A stretch of 64,000 nucleotides of DNA from positions 372,001 through 436,000 of the forward strand of contig VXCM01000339.1 of assembly GCA_014773175.1 (NCBI GenBank), written 5' to 3'. The DNA comes from Lucifuga dentata. Taxonomy: Eukaryota; Chordata; Actinopteri; Ophidiiformes; Bythitidae. Each line of letters begins with the position of its first letter. Within the stretch, counting starts at the first letter, position 1. The translations under genes were made by a program, and so were the position numbers. The notes beneath the pieces are model-generated. The model saw only the letters and a program-made list of their open reading frames with translations, had not been told where the DNA came from and did no database searches. Positions 48,617-60,481 of this stretch are shown piece after piece.

Positions 48617-49600
48617 GTCAGTGGCACCCAAAGGCTCATGCCCTCTTGCCATCGGCCCCTACACACCCTGCGCCCCCACCACTATGTCCAACAAGGTTGT
48701 GCAGGGGGGAGGAAATCCCATACATACTGTACAGTTGCCATCAAGGCTTGAATTAACAATCAGGTCACCATCCGGCAAAGTATGATTAGTATGAACTCCC
48801 AGTCTCCCAATTATGCGTCTTTGCTGTTTCTTGCATTCTTATAATATTCAGGCAGGCATTCAGGCATATTCAGAGTGGCTAATTAAACAGGAGGACATGT
48901 AGATTATCCCTAACCCTCCTTTACTCTAATATGCTCCTTCTGCCTCGGCATATTTAGAGAAATAAAATGACAGGCTAAACATCCTCTCTTCAGTTTGGCA
49001 TCTGCCACATTAGAGATGAAACCAAGAATTAACATGCAGGCATATGAATTTTATAAATAATTTAAATAGGGATTGGTTCCAAATGATGATGGGCATTTGC
49101 CTTGATTTGACAGTTATTATTGAAAATATTGAATAAATGGACCGGCAGCTGTGGAAACAGTGATAGAATTTGCAGCACAGAACCTGTTGGCTCAAAATAA
49201 GATGTTGGTCATCTTGAATTCTGAGCGCAGATTCATATTCTACATTATCAGCAGTGACAGGGGAGCTTAGCTTGCCTTTTTGCCTGGGGGGAAAAGGAGA
49301 AATGTACTCCTGCCTAAAGCCCAGGGGCAACACTTTGCCTCAATGGAAGTATGGATGCTGGAGATGTGCCCTCAGTTCCCAGCACGGAAAAGGCTCCAGG
49401 ACCTGACTTCTACAAAAATGCCAATGCAAGAAGAGGTGCTGCTAGGCTCGCTCTCTCTTAACCGGTCTCGTGTGTAGATATGCATGTGCATACAGAGCGT
49501 GTATTGTTGCACAAAATTAAAAAAAAGAAGCTTCTATGATTGGATCGAATCGAGGCTCACAAACCTTTCTGACTCCAAGCTACTGTATATACCACTCACA

Positions 49601-49646
<46 letters not shown>

Positions 49647-50564
49647 ATAACTCGAACTGACCCACATGCTTACACATCTAGCCCCTGGCCACATCCCATT
49701 CCTATCATTTTGCTCCCTGCACAGCGAGCTTTGTTATTTTGTCTGCATGCAGGAATAGCTCAATACATTCAGATGTAGAATATTAGATTTGTGAAGAATG
49801 CCTAACGAGAGCAAATTCATGGAATGGAATGGAGTCTCACATTATCTCCCCTCCACTCAACCCACTCAGCCGCACTCCCACCAGTCTCTAATCAGACTTT
49901 CTAAGGTTTGCTAAAGTTTTCTCCTCAAACCCAAAGTGCACTGCAGCTCTATTTAGAGTCCTCTGGTCACACTCCAGTTCCTAGTAGTCACTTCTTGAAT
50001 CTCACCTCACTTGTAGCTCTTCAGTCTGGAACTTTCATCCTGCAATGATTCCTCCCCTCTGCACTCCTTTCATGTTATTTTTTTCCTTGCATATACTTGC
50101 TTTATTGTATTTCTGTATATTCTGATATTAAAGCTACATGAGGTATAATGGTGATTTATAGCGTTACATGTTTGAACCTAATTTCATAGATTGTCTGTAC
50201 TGTTGTTTAGGAGATTTGTCAAGATTTTGACAGACATTCTGCGGATAGAAAGTGTTCAAATATAGAAAATTTACATAGTCAAATCACGGAGAATGGAACA
50301 CTCCTTTGTGCTATAGCCCCAGTTTTTCATTGAGGCATATTTGCACATAAAACTTTTGCCTCGTGAAGCTTTAATCAGTAGAATAGCTTTGTAACATTAA
50401 ATCTTGCAGCTCTAAGTTGTAGTGCATTGGCTTTTGCTTTTCTAATATAATGTCCATTTTTCTTTGCCTGGCACTGTGCTCGTGTGTGCCTGTGCATTTT
50501 TATTTTTTCCTCTGTATGTGTGTGTGCACGTCTGTGTTTGTTTGTTTCATCCCCTCTTCCACAG
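48617..50564 (+). other. dlgap1: dlgap1 intron between coding exons 3 and 4
   Basis: GT...AG intron of 1.9 kb (GTCAGT donor, CTTCCACAG acceptor). It contains a (CT)n microsatellite at 49604-49645 and otherwise unique AT-rich sequence. At 50150 a TTAA-led stretch with CATGTTTGAACC weakly resembles the end of the TTAA MITE family seen at 19584. Confidence 0.8.
49604..49645 (+). repeat. (CT)n microsatellite in intron 3
   Basis: About 21 CT units in the intron between coding exons 3 and 4. Confidence 0.95.
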
Positions 50565-50820
50565 GTGAGTGAAGTGGAGGTGAATGGGCAGATCGAGGCG
50601 GTATGTGAGTCAGTGTTCAGTGAGATGGAGTCACAGGCGGTGGATGCTCTGGACCTCCCCATGCCGGGCTGCTTCCGCATGCGGAGCCACAGCTACGTGC
50701 GCGCCATAGAGAAAGGCTGCTCGCAGGAAGAGGAGGAGGGAGGCATCATGGTGGGCTGCAGGAGGGCCATCTCACCGCCACGCACCACCACCACCGTCAG
50801 AACCATCCAGAGCAGCACAG
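50565..50820 (+). CDS. dlgap1: dlgap1 coding exon 4 (GK-binding repeat 5)
   Basis: 85 codons plus one base, starting in phase 0. It encodes VSEVEVNGQIEAVCESVFSE, MESQAVDALDLPMPGCF, RMRSHSYVRAIEKGCSQEEE and RTTTTVRTIQSST. RMRSHSYVRA is the fifth guanylate-kinase-binding repeat in this window. The exon ends in phase 1 (ACA G|GTCAGC); the next family exon should complete a valine and continue SSCITTYKKTPPPVPP. That exon is not found before 64000. The acceptor is followed directly by GTGAGTGAAG, so CAG|GTGAGT at this 3' splice site also has the form of a perfect 5' splice site. Read-through gives an artefactual tail rich in H and T. Confidence 0.95.
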
Positions 50821-51945
50821 GTCAGCGCAAACACACTCAACACACAGACACATGCACTCGTGAACACGTGTCAGCATGAATAATCCATTGCACATTATAA
50901 ATTCATATGTGTGCATAGAAAACATACATTATAGATGCTGTGTGTTAAAGTTATGCATTATACATCATGTGCCCAATGTTAGACAGAATTAAATAAATTA
51001 GTTGAAGGGAAAGTTGTCTTTATAGAAAGCATGGACACAGATTGTCTTTTTCAGCTCTCTGGTGACAAAAAGTTGCTGACATTGAGAGTTGTTCATAGAG
51101 GAAAGAGTTGCCTCTGTTAGAGCAGCAGACAGAACCAGAAGCAGTTCATGTTTTCCATCTGATGCACTGATAAATACAGAAATGTTTTTCCTACAAGAGC
51201 TTATTCATAAACCTCAGCGGTCTTATTTTAGCCCTCTTGTGGGCCTCATGGTCTATAGTCCTTGGCTTTCCAGCAATGCTGCATGTAGTATTGATGCAGA
51301 GTGGTGCTGGCAATCGGCACTGGGTGCTCCTGTGTTTTCCCCCTGCAAATCCAAAAATCATTCCCTTACACTGTGTGCACACTCTGAGTCACCGTCGCCT
51401 GCTGCACACAGGGTTTCTTCTCATTCTTGTGTTTAATTAAGTCAATTATAACACGGCGTTTCCCAAAATCCAGCCAACAAGGTTGCAGTCAGCTAATTAA
51501 AACCATTTAGTGCAAATTGTAAGAATGGCAAAACTAATAAAGAGCTTGCTATTTACTCTGAGCATTTTTTTTAATGTCGTTAATATTTGTTTCATCAGAC
51601 TTTCTCCAAGACAACAATTTCCTTTTCCTCAGGTAATTAAAAGCCTGACCAGTGAAGAAAGTCAGTAAAAATACAAAGTTACTGCTAAGTTATTTCTCAT
51701 CATGCATATACACTGGAGTTGAGGCTAACAGCACATTAAAGACATTGGAGGCTTCAGTTGATTGTTCTACTGTGTAGTGATAGTTATTGATCTATCAAAG
51801 GAGATTGATAAAATCAAGAGAGGGATATTTGGAGCTCCTTCCTCCTTCCCCTCAGGAAGGAAGAGATAATGAAGACCATTAATCAGGTGAAGTGTTGGAG
51901 GGATCATATCGCTGGATTTCAAGCTGCACCACTGCTACATGTGAT

Positions 51946-51949
<4 letters not shown>

Positions 51950-51988
<39 letters not shown>
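51950..51988 (+). repeat. (CT)n microsatellite
   Basis: About 19 CT units in the intron after coding exon 4. Confidence 0.95.
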
Positions 51989-51990
<2 letters not shown>

Positions 51991-54846
51991 TGTCTATGCA
52001 GATGCATCTCTCTTGTTCAGTAATGATTTACCAACAATGCGTGTGCACGCCTCACAGCTGTCGGCAATTTAATGAACATCCATTTTTGGCACCTGAGTTT
52101 CTCGCGTGATGAATGGACGTTGTGCAAGTAGACGTGGGAGATATGAGTCTGGTGTATGGTCAGTGATGATCCAACATCATGCTTTCGTATCCAGCCGGGG
52201 GCAATACTCTAATTGGTTTGCACAGCTCAATATGATTGGCTGTGATTCCCTCTGACCCAATTGAAGCTGAAGATAGATAGTGATATATTAGAGAGAGGAG
52301 TGATATATTATGAGGCAATGTGGGCAGCGGTTTACCATGGCTGTTACTGAACATAGGGGATTGATTCAGATTACTGTCATAGTTGTACCACTGAGCAATT
52401 CATCACCTCCTTGGATCTTCGCCACTGAGTCGTCACTTCCTTGTAATTAACTAGCTACCATTCCTTCTTCTCTACCTGGAAGAGAGAGTGCGATTGAAGA
52501 GGAGAGGAAGAGAAAGACTCAAAAGAGAGGAGGAAAGATGTCGGACTTATTACTTTTTGCCCGTCTTTCCATTTTTTTGCCTGTTATGTGCAGCTCAAAG
52601 GATATTGGGACAGACAGTGCAGAACGAGCTGTGCATACAGACGCAGCTCGAATGCGCAAGCTTAAAATGATTATACTACCTCCTGTTCATTCACTGCATA
52701 TGTAGTGTTAGATGCTCACATGCACCCACACACACACACACACACACACAGACACACACATTTATGCATTTCACAGGAAAGCTGCAGGGAGGCCAAAGTG
52801 AGAAGTGAAGCTCATGTTGTTGTGGATTCTGAAGGATGCTTTAAGCAAAGATTCCAGAAAAAACAGCTCAAGCTTGTGGTATCTGCTCACATTTGCCCGG
52901 CAAAACTTCACACAAACACACACTCACACACACCCAGGATAACCTATCAGCTTCTGCTCATACTCCTTCCCAGTTTGCCCACCGTGCTCCAGCCCATTAT
53001 TATTGATGATCTTTTTAATCCTGAGGAAGGAGACCGAAGTAAGGGACCGTCCTTTGATCTCTTTGCTTTGAACGTCAAATGGCTGTGGCTGTTACTGCCT
53101 ACCTCCCGGCCCATTCAGTCAGGCATATGAGCATGCAAACACACACACACTATTAGGTGCAATAGCACACATTTTCACCTCTGACAGACACATTGGCCTA
53201 GATAGCAGCTCCTTTGGAACATTTTAACAAAATCTGGAGCAGATCTTCTCTGTAAAGCTTTGGAAAATCCATAGCAATTGGTTAATGTGAGGATTTCACT
53301 GCCTCTAAGCTCTGGCTCCTCCAACCCACGTCATCTCCCGTTAACGTTTTCATTACTTCTTCCCTCTGCTTTGTCTTTCTTTCCTTGGCTTCCAACGGAA
53401 CGTACTGCTGCCTAGTTTGTGGATAAAGTGACCTGTTTCACTAAGAAGTAGATTTGACCTAAAATTAGAAAAGAATACACACAGATCTAATGTCTGGGAA
53501 ATTTGCCATAGTTTCTGTTCCTCTTTACCTCAGTTTCCCTCACTCACTGGCCTGCTGTCAATTATCCAACCTCATTTTCCCAGCATCTATATTTCAAAGG
53601 TGTTGAGGGATTGCCTGCAAAGAGTTGCCTTCCTCCCTTTGCTCCTGTAATAAGCTACAGAACAATGTTTAATTTAATGGCTGTGAATTTCCCACAGCCC
53701 AGAACAGACGCGTTGCGCTCAATAAAGCATTCCTTAAGTAAGCGTTCGAGGCGTGCTTGTGGCTCATTTTGCTGATGGTCCTGTCAAACACTCAAAGGAA
53801 TACCACCTCTGCTTTTAATTTTCTGAGGCATCTCTGGACACAATTGCTTTCTCTGTATTATTTGGAAAACTAAAACTTACTGAAACCTAAAAATCTCAAA
53901 AATGGAATGGTCTTGAACGAGCGGAAGGATTTTAAGCAAGCATGATGCAAAAGGGTCCATGTAGCTTCTGTTCATTGGATTTCCAATTCTCAGTTTCCAT
54001 TTTTTACACTCTTGCTTTTGTAACCTGGAAATTAAATAAAGCACAGAAAAAAAGTCAAACAAAATATTTACTTGTTGCAGGTGGTTCTAAAATGTGTTTC
54101 CTTGCTTGAACTGAAGAATGATCCTACATAACAATAAAATGTAAATTATTATCCTGTGATTAGTAATACATAATGTGAATAGTTTGACAAGTGTCCACCT
54201 ATGACTTTATAATCATCAGATCATCCAATCATTGTTTAATTTCTGAGCACATTTTACTGCTCAGACAGTCAAACTATAATATTTATCATCAGCTGCTACC
54301 ATTCATTTGTAAAATTTTTCTAATGGGATGATTTATTAAACTCGTCACTGGATTTTGTTGGATCAGATCAATACCGTTGGTTGTGGTGTTAAGAGTTGTT
54401 TTGTTGTTTTATGGTTTTCAATCAGACCTGCACTGAATACTCATCTAGTCATTTTAACCAGATGATGGATCATAAAATCTAGATAAGAAGTAATTTTACA
54501 CCTGAGTTGTTGCTGCATTTTGTATTGATGGAGATTGGATTTTTTGCGTTTGACTGGCTATGTAAAATACCCAAAAAGGAAAAAAAAAAATATTATTTTG
54601 TTGCTGCATGAATGAAATGGGCCCAGTTTTTATTTTCTGATTTTTGTTTCAGAATCAGAAAACCAATAAACAAAAGGTACACAGACTCAAAAGTGGCACC
54701 TGTAAATCAAATAAGGATGTCAGATCAAATCAGAAATAATGTAAAGATCCAAGTGTCAGGAAGTAAGATCTATCTATCGATTGATAGATGTATATTTGTT
54801 AGGTTTAATGTAAGTGCTGAGCTTTGAGTATCATCAAAAACATGTA

Positions 54847-55173
54847 CAGTGGGGTCCAAAAGTCTGAGACCACTGTGAAAATGCTTCTATTTTGCATTCT
54901 TTTTCAATTTAATACAAGATTTTTCATAGCAAATGATAATATCATCTTAACAATTTGAGTGAAAAGTTGAATTTTGGAAAAATGTACATGAATTTCAGAA
55001 TAACTTAGTATTTGTTATGCCTCCCTTTTGCTTTAATGACTAAGATATTTGGTATTTGGGCATACCAAATACCAAAGAGCTTCTTGTTATGTCAGACTTT
55101 CTGATTATTTTCAGATTTACATGGAAAACTATCATGGATTTTCAATGTAGTCTCAGACTTTTGGATCCCACTG
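54847..55173. mobile_element. Tc1/mariner-type MITE
   Basis: Starts CAGTGGGGTCCAAAAGTCTG and ends with the near-perfect inverse CAGACTTTTGGATCCCACTG. TA flanks lie at 54845-54846 and 55174-55175. It is 327 bp with no transposase frame. An internal 11-bp perfect hairpin TTGGTATTTGG/CCAAATACCAA lies at 55049-55075. Confidence 0.85.
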
Positions 55174-56196
55174 TATATATTATAAAACACAGATAATTTC
55201 AGTCTAGAACATGTTTCATATTCATGTAAATTAAATGCAATATTTGCAGGCTTTACTGTGTTTAGAACACATGTGGCTGCTGTCCAGATATACTGTATGC
55301 TTTGAGAACCAGAGGATAAAATAAAGCCTGTACAATGCTGCCCCCAGTGGCTGAATATAACATAGCACTCTACCTCTGCCTTCCATCCTCCAGCAGTAGT
55401 ATAAGTGGGTGGATGAAAAGCACCAGACAGATTGACCCAGTTAATAACAATAATTACCTGTTCTGAGAGAATAAATAACTCTGAATTTTCTAAATGTTTT
55501 AATTATAAGCGGGAAGGATGAAACAAACCGGTATGGTTAAATCAAGATCAAACCCTCACACCTTCAAACCACTTTAATTTTAAAAAGCAAGGCTGAGATT
55601 TATCATATGTCAAGATGTCTTGTAAGATACAAAAGGCTTAGAAAAACTCCTTTTGTAATGTGTTCCCTTATGGACTTGAGAAGGGTTCCTTTTGCCTCGA
55701 GGGGGACTACAGGTGACAGGCCCCTGTGGGAGTGTTATATTAGGACTTATTGGTCCTGCTGACACTGAGCTGAACAGTGTTTCTCTGCTTCATGCTGCTG
55801 CCATCAGTTACTGTGGATTTGACCATCTGTAGCCTGTCGCTTGCTGACAGAGACTGATCAGTTCAAAGCAAGGTCAACGCTAAAAGTAAAAATAATGCCT
55901 CTGCAAGACAAGTGCATTTATTTAATACAAAATAAAAAACAATCTTGATCTAAATAGATGGTGTAAAGGAAGAAGTGCCATATGAGTAATCAGTGACTTC
56001 TACCCCTTTTTTTTTTTTGCCCTTATAAACAATAATGCTGATAATGATATAGGCATAAAATGTATTTTACTTAAAATATCCATTCATCACTCTGCAGTTT
56101 TATGATATTTATGGTTATTAAATAAAGATTTGTGTGGAGTTATCCTGCACTAGATTCATACATCCTGGTATGAGGCCATGGATGCTGTCTGTTTAA

Positions 56197-56210
56197 CCAC
56201 AAGGTGGCAG
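56197..56210 (+). promoter_or_regulatory. CTCF-like binding motif
   Basis: CCACAAGGTGGCAG matches the CTCF core consensus except for A at the fifth position. It has the same orientation as the motif at 60466 and lies 650 bp upstream of the candidate alternative first exon. Confidence 0.4.
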
Positions 56211-56499
56211 TCATGTAGCTGAATATTTTACAGAGTCAAAGTTAGTGAAACATCACTCCAGCTGTATTTTATATAGTGAGCACATATATAGGCATGTGAA
56301 GTATTAATAAGTAAGATGAAGTACTCAACAAAAGAATAAATGAAAATGAAATTCTAATAAAATATTCAAATATAAAATCATCACACAAATATACCTTTTA
56401 TAATAATTTTGAAATAATGAGTCTATTATGGTAGTAGTGTACAAAATAATAGTGATAAATTAACAATAATAATTTAAAAAAGTCACAACCGGAAAGTTA

Positions 56500-56855
56500 C
56501 ACAGCTGTTAGAATGACGTTTTAGAGTGATTCTTAACGCGATTGTCCCACCCAGAGCAGAATTAGTCAGTGTGTGTGTGTGTGTGTATGTATGCATGTGT
56601 GTGTGAGGTGAGAGGGAGAGAGGTTGGGGGGGTNAGTGTGTGTGTGTGTGTGTATGTATGCATGTGTGTGTGAGGTGAGAGGGAGAGAGGTTGGGGGGGT
56701 AGAGGCGCGTCTACATCCTGACATAAGATCCAGTATCATCAGACTGAGAGAGGAATAGAGGGAGAGGGCTCCTGCTGTCATCTCATTCAGCTCGTTGTTG
56801 TGGACACACAACGTTTATGACGTTGTTTCAGTGTTTGTACAGCGTTCTGATCAGC
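56500..56855 (+). promoter_or_regulatory. possible promoter region of the short dlgap1 isoform
   Basis: This stretch just upstream of the candidate first exon has several CpGs (AACGCG, GGCGCG, AACGTT, GCGTTC) in an otherwise CpG-poor neighbourhood and two TGACGTT (CRE-half-site-like) motifs. No TATA box is visible. Its middle (56566-56700) is a TG repeat plus GAGAGG sequence copied on both sides of an N, so the true spacing is shorter than shown. Confidence 0.25.
56568..56700 (+). other. assembly duplication around N
   Basis: AGTGTGTGTG... through GAGAGGTTGGGGGGGT is repeated exactly on both sides of the N at 56634, just upstream of the candidate alternative first exon. Confidence 0.85.
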
Positions 56856-56880
56856 ATGTGTGACGACTGGATCCGCCTTT
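56856..56880 (+). CDS. dlgap1: candidate alternative first exon of a short dlgap1 isoform
   Basis: ATGTGTGACGACTGGATCCG opens a short frame (MCDDWIRL plus one base) and is followed at 56881 by GTGAGTAC, a consensus donor. The ATG has an A at -3. The exon would end in phase 1, the same phase as coding exon 4, so it could splice in frame to the next downstream exon. DLGAP-family genes are known to make short proteins from alternative first exons joined to the SSC...KKTPPPVPP exon. CpG dinucleotides are denser at 56510-56950 than in flanking sequence, and TGACGTT occurs at 56513 and 56815. This is inference from signals; no transcript was available. The weak points are T at the last exon position and the short coding length. 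Confidence 0.4.
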
Positions 56881-58214
56881 GTGAGTACAAGCTGCTGCTG
56901 TGTTTTCTCTTGTTTGTGTCAGAGCAGAGTGAGGCAGGGCGGCGAGATGTGCCAAGACACACAGCCAGAAACTTCTAGGAAGTTAGGCTGTGTGGCCTTC
57001 AAAATAACAGCAATTTTTGTCAGGAGGGAGGTGGACAAGCACTGAGTTTCAAAATAAATGTATGGCAGCATAAAACAGCGACATTGCATCCCAACATAAC
57101 TGCTGAGCACAGTATGGAATTGCACTTCCTGTAAAATGATATCTCGAGGTGCCCATAATCTTTTCAGCTTCAGTATCTGGTTTCAGTCAGGCAGAACAAT
57201 GCACCGTTAAAATAATTATAATTGAGATTCCAAACTGAGGAGTGATAATTGATAATCCAAAACATGTTGCTCCACATTTTCTATCAGACTTTAACTTTGA
57301 TAATATTGATGGGAAGTTGTGTTTTTATTGTGACTCACTTTACAAAAAAAAACTATCAGCACCCATCCCAGTATTTCTGCTTATTCATGCTTCAGATGAA
57401 AATCAGAGGAAGCTGCTTGAGTTGATAATATTACTACAATACTAGTAACATTGATAGAATCTGATTGAAATTAAATAGTAGAAGTCATAGTTAGAATTAT
57501 CATGACAAAATTAAAAAAAAAAAATCCAGCTTATGTTAATCAAATAATCATCTGAATTTTCTGCACACGTTCACAACTATTGATGCTCCAAAAGTAAAGT
57601 TTTTGCCATTTCCCAATCCAACTGCAACTCGTTTTCCCTCCAAACTGGAGATCATGTGATCATAAAAGAGATTAACCTTCACATTGTTTCCTCCCATCTC
57701 CAATGAGCTGTCAGGACCACTCATGGTAGCTGGCGTTGAATCTATTTTGGTATCTTAACATTGATGGGTAGACAACAGGTGTGGCCTGTATCACACAGAA
57801 CATCACTGGCACAGCATCACACTTCAGATCTCTACTGCGTTCAGTTATTTAGGTCAGATATGGCACCGATCAGGAGGTGGAGTTCTTATTGCGATCATCT
57901 CAGACTTGGGTGAGAGCTGAAGAGGGCATCAAGAAGGCAGAGAGAAAGATCGCAAGCTCTCGAGTCTTATGGGATATCAGATTATTGGTGCCAGTTAGCG
58001 ATTCTGGGCATGTAAGGGTAGATGGGGGGGGAGGGGGTCCCTAACACCCTACTGTGTGNCCCCCCCCCCCATGCCTCTAACCAACCATCTGTGTTTGAGT
58101 GAGTGAGTCATCCACAACATTCAGCTCATGCATGCCACCGATGCCAGCTATGCCGCATGCTTGCTCACCTTCCTGCTTTTCGTTTGCTATTTTCAGACAA
58201 GCTCAACATGCAAA

Positions 58215-58216
<2 letters not shown>

Positions 58217-58251
<35 letters not shown>
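58217..58251 (+). repeat. (AC)n microsatellite
   Basis: About 17 AC units, followed by ATATGCGCATGC. Confidence 0.95.
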
Positions 58252-58254
<3 letters not shown>

Positions 58255-58580
58255 GCGCATGCACACATCTCTGGTGATCTAACTAGGCTGTAGTCATGTG
58301 GCATTATGTCAGTATCATGTTTATGACATGTTAGCATATATGGTGTTAACATGAGGCTCAGATCTCAGGTCTGTTCCAACAGCCTTCAGTTATTAAGCTG
58401 TAAATGAAGTAAGAACTACACACTTTGTAGTTTTCTGAGTTAGTAGGTACTAGTATAAACATACTTCATATGTATTTGTCAGTACATCATTTTTTATGAA
58501 TTAGAATGTTGTTTAGACACTGTTAACTGTTGATTTCTTTGCTTTTTTTCCCCCTTGTTCCATTAATGTGCTTATTTTAT

Positions 58581-58723
58581 AATTTGTTTTAGTCCCAACT
58601 GAATCCTGTTACTTGTATTGTTGTACCTACAATAATTTGTTGTACCTGTTTGTTGTACCTACAATAATTTGTTTTAGTCCCAACTGAATCCTGTTACTTG
58701 TATTGTTGTACCTACAATAATTT
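58581..58723 (+). repeat. direct duplication, 58 bp with 27-bp spacer
   Basis: AATTTGTTTTAGTCCCAACT and the following bases to ACAATAATTT occur at 58581-58638 and, essentially unchanged, at 58666-58723. No N separates the copies, so unlike the other exact duplications here it may be real. Confidence 0.75.
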
Positions 58724-59300
58724 CCCCAGACAGATCATTAGTTTTCTCTTACGTTCCTCAAAAAATTGTCCCAGTGTACGCCATAATGTGTGCTGTGTTC
58801 TAGAGATAATTATAACACAACCACATTTAGATGTGTCAATTATTATAATAACGTAGTGGTATTTTAAATAATCCCAGGGTGTAACATACATTTTTAAGAA
58901 ATTAATCATTACTTCTTAAGTGACTTTTTTGTATTTAAATGCAGACAATAATAACTGCGTTTACTAGCCTAGAAACTATCACATTAAGCGGGTTATTGCA
59001 TTTTATATGAGTTTTGAGACCAATTAAAGTCAGTTAAGCACTGAAGTAACAATTATTTCATCAACCACCATCATCATCATCATTACTGCCAATAAATAAG
59101 TTCATCAAAACAATTCATTTACAAGCTTAAAACTGTAACAGATTTCCATGTGAAATATGTCATCATAATCAAACCATATTTCAGTTTGTTATAATGGAGA
59201 AAATGGAGTAAAATACTGCATTATTACCGCATGCTGCAGTTCTGTAAATCAAGACTGACTTAAAAGGATGCCTCAAGCAAAGATGTGATAATGTTGCAAG

Positions 59301-59301
<1 letters not shown>

Positions 59302-59333
<32 letters not shown>

Positions 59334-59453
59334 GAAGAGTTTTACCAAGGAATATTTCCCTTTGCCTCAGGTTTGTTGTGCTGCTGTGTTACTATGGGGA
59401 GTGACAGCATTAGTCATAGCTTGCAATATTTCCTTGTCTCACTCTTTAAACTT

Positions 59454-59499
<46 letters not shown>

Positions 59500-59514
59500 T
59501 ATTTCATTGTATTA

Positions 59515-59551
<37 letters not shown>
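59302..59551 (+). repeat. compound microsatellite cluster
   Basis: (TG)n at 59302-59332, then (TG)n(GA)n at 59454-59498, then (TC)n at 59518-59551. The GA and TC tracts face each other over about 20 bp and could form a hairpin. Confidence 0.9.
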
Positions 59552-59557
<6 letters not shown>

Positions 59558-60465
59558 CTCGCTTACTGAAACTCATGTCACTTATCAACATCTACTTTTA
59601 ACAGGTGCTATGACCGCTCAGATAACTTTCATAGCGTGTTTTAAGAGGCAATTATCAGCTGAAAGCGATGATGATGATCACTCACCGAGATGAATGGGGA
59701 TTCTTGAGGCATCTAGAAAGGTCTAACATGTCCACATGACATTTTGGTTAAAAAGAGACGTGGTGATGGGCAACTAAAAAAAACAAAAACAAAACGCAGC
59801 CGTACTGATCACAACAACACAAGAATTATGACGGTCAGAGTTGGAAAAGCAGCAAAATGTCCTACTCAATAAAACATAATGTTAATCTCTGATATGTAAA
59901 TGTGAAAATCTAATTAGAGAAAATAAGCCCATCAGCAAATCTAAACAGACCAAAGTGTCTTGGATCCGAACACATTCACTGACCTTTCAATGTTTTGAAA
60001 AGTATTAGATCAATTAGAATCTAAGTAGAGCTTCACTGGAAGAAGATATGATGATAAAAGGGAAAAGGTAAAGGTGTTAAATAAGGATGTTTATGCCTTT
60101 ACAAAATTGAGACATAAATTCAGCAAAATGATTCTTCAGCTCTGTATAATGAAAACTATTTTAATGTTTTATGCATTCAATGTACATGTAAAACCAGTGC
60201 AGTTCTTTAAAATTAAGTCACCGGTTACCAGGCAAATTAATAAATCAGGCAGCTGGATGCATGCATGATGATACTGTAACACGTAATGAATTTAATCAGA
60301 ATTTCTTGAAGTTATGATATTTTTACACCAGCTTTTACTATAAGAATGCTGTTTATATACTGTAATCTGTACTATGAAGAAAACAAATGGGGAGATGTAT
60401 CACCTCTTAGTGACTTGAACAGAGATGCTTACGCATCATCTTCTGAATTATATTCTACCTTGTTA

Positions 60466-60481
60466 CCACTAGGGGGCGCTA
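60466..60481 (+). promoter_or_regulatory. CTCF-like binding motif
   Basis: CCACTAGGGGGCGCTA is a full match to the vertebrate CTCF core consensus (CCASYAGRKGGCRS) plus the flanking CTA. It lies in the intron after coding exon 4, 3.6 kb downstream of the candidate alternative first exon. Confidence 0.6.

Noticed and set aside
50821..50876. Extension of coding exon 4 into a frame rich in H and T
   Set aside because: GTCAGC is a donor at the family-conserved exon end and the following sequence is CA repeat.
55340..55356. Possible minus-strand CTCF motif (CTGCCCCCAGTGGC)
   Set aside because: It is one base short in the core compared with the consensus.
59477..59551. GA tract facing TC tract as a structured RNA
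   Set aside because: Pairing of simple repeats is expected by composition; no other sign of an RNA gene.
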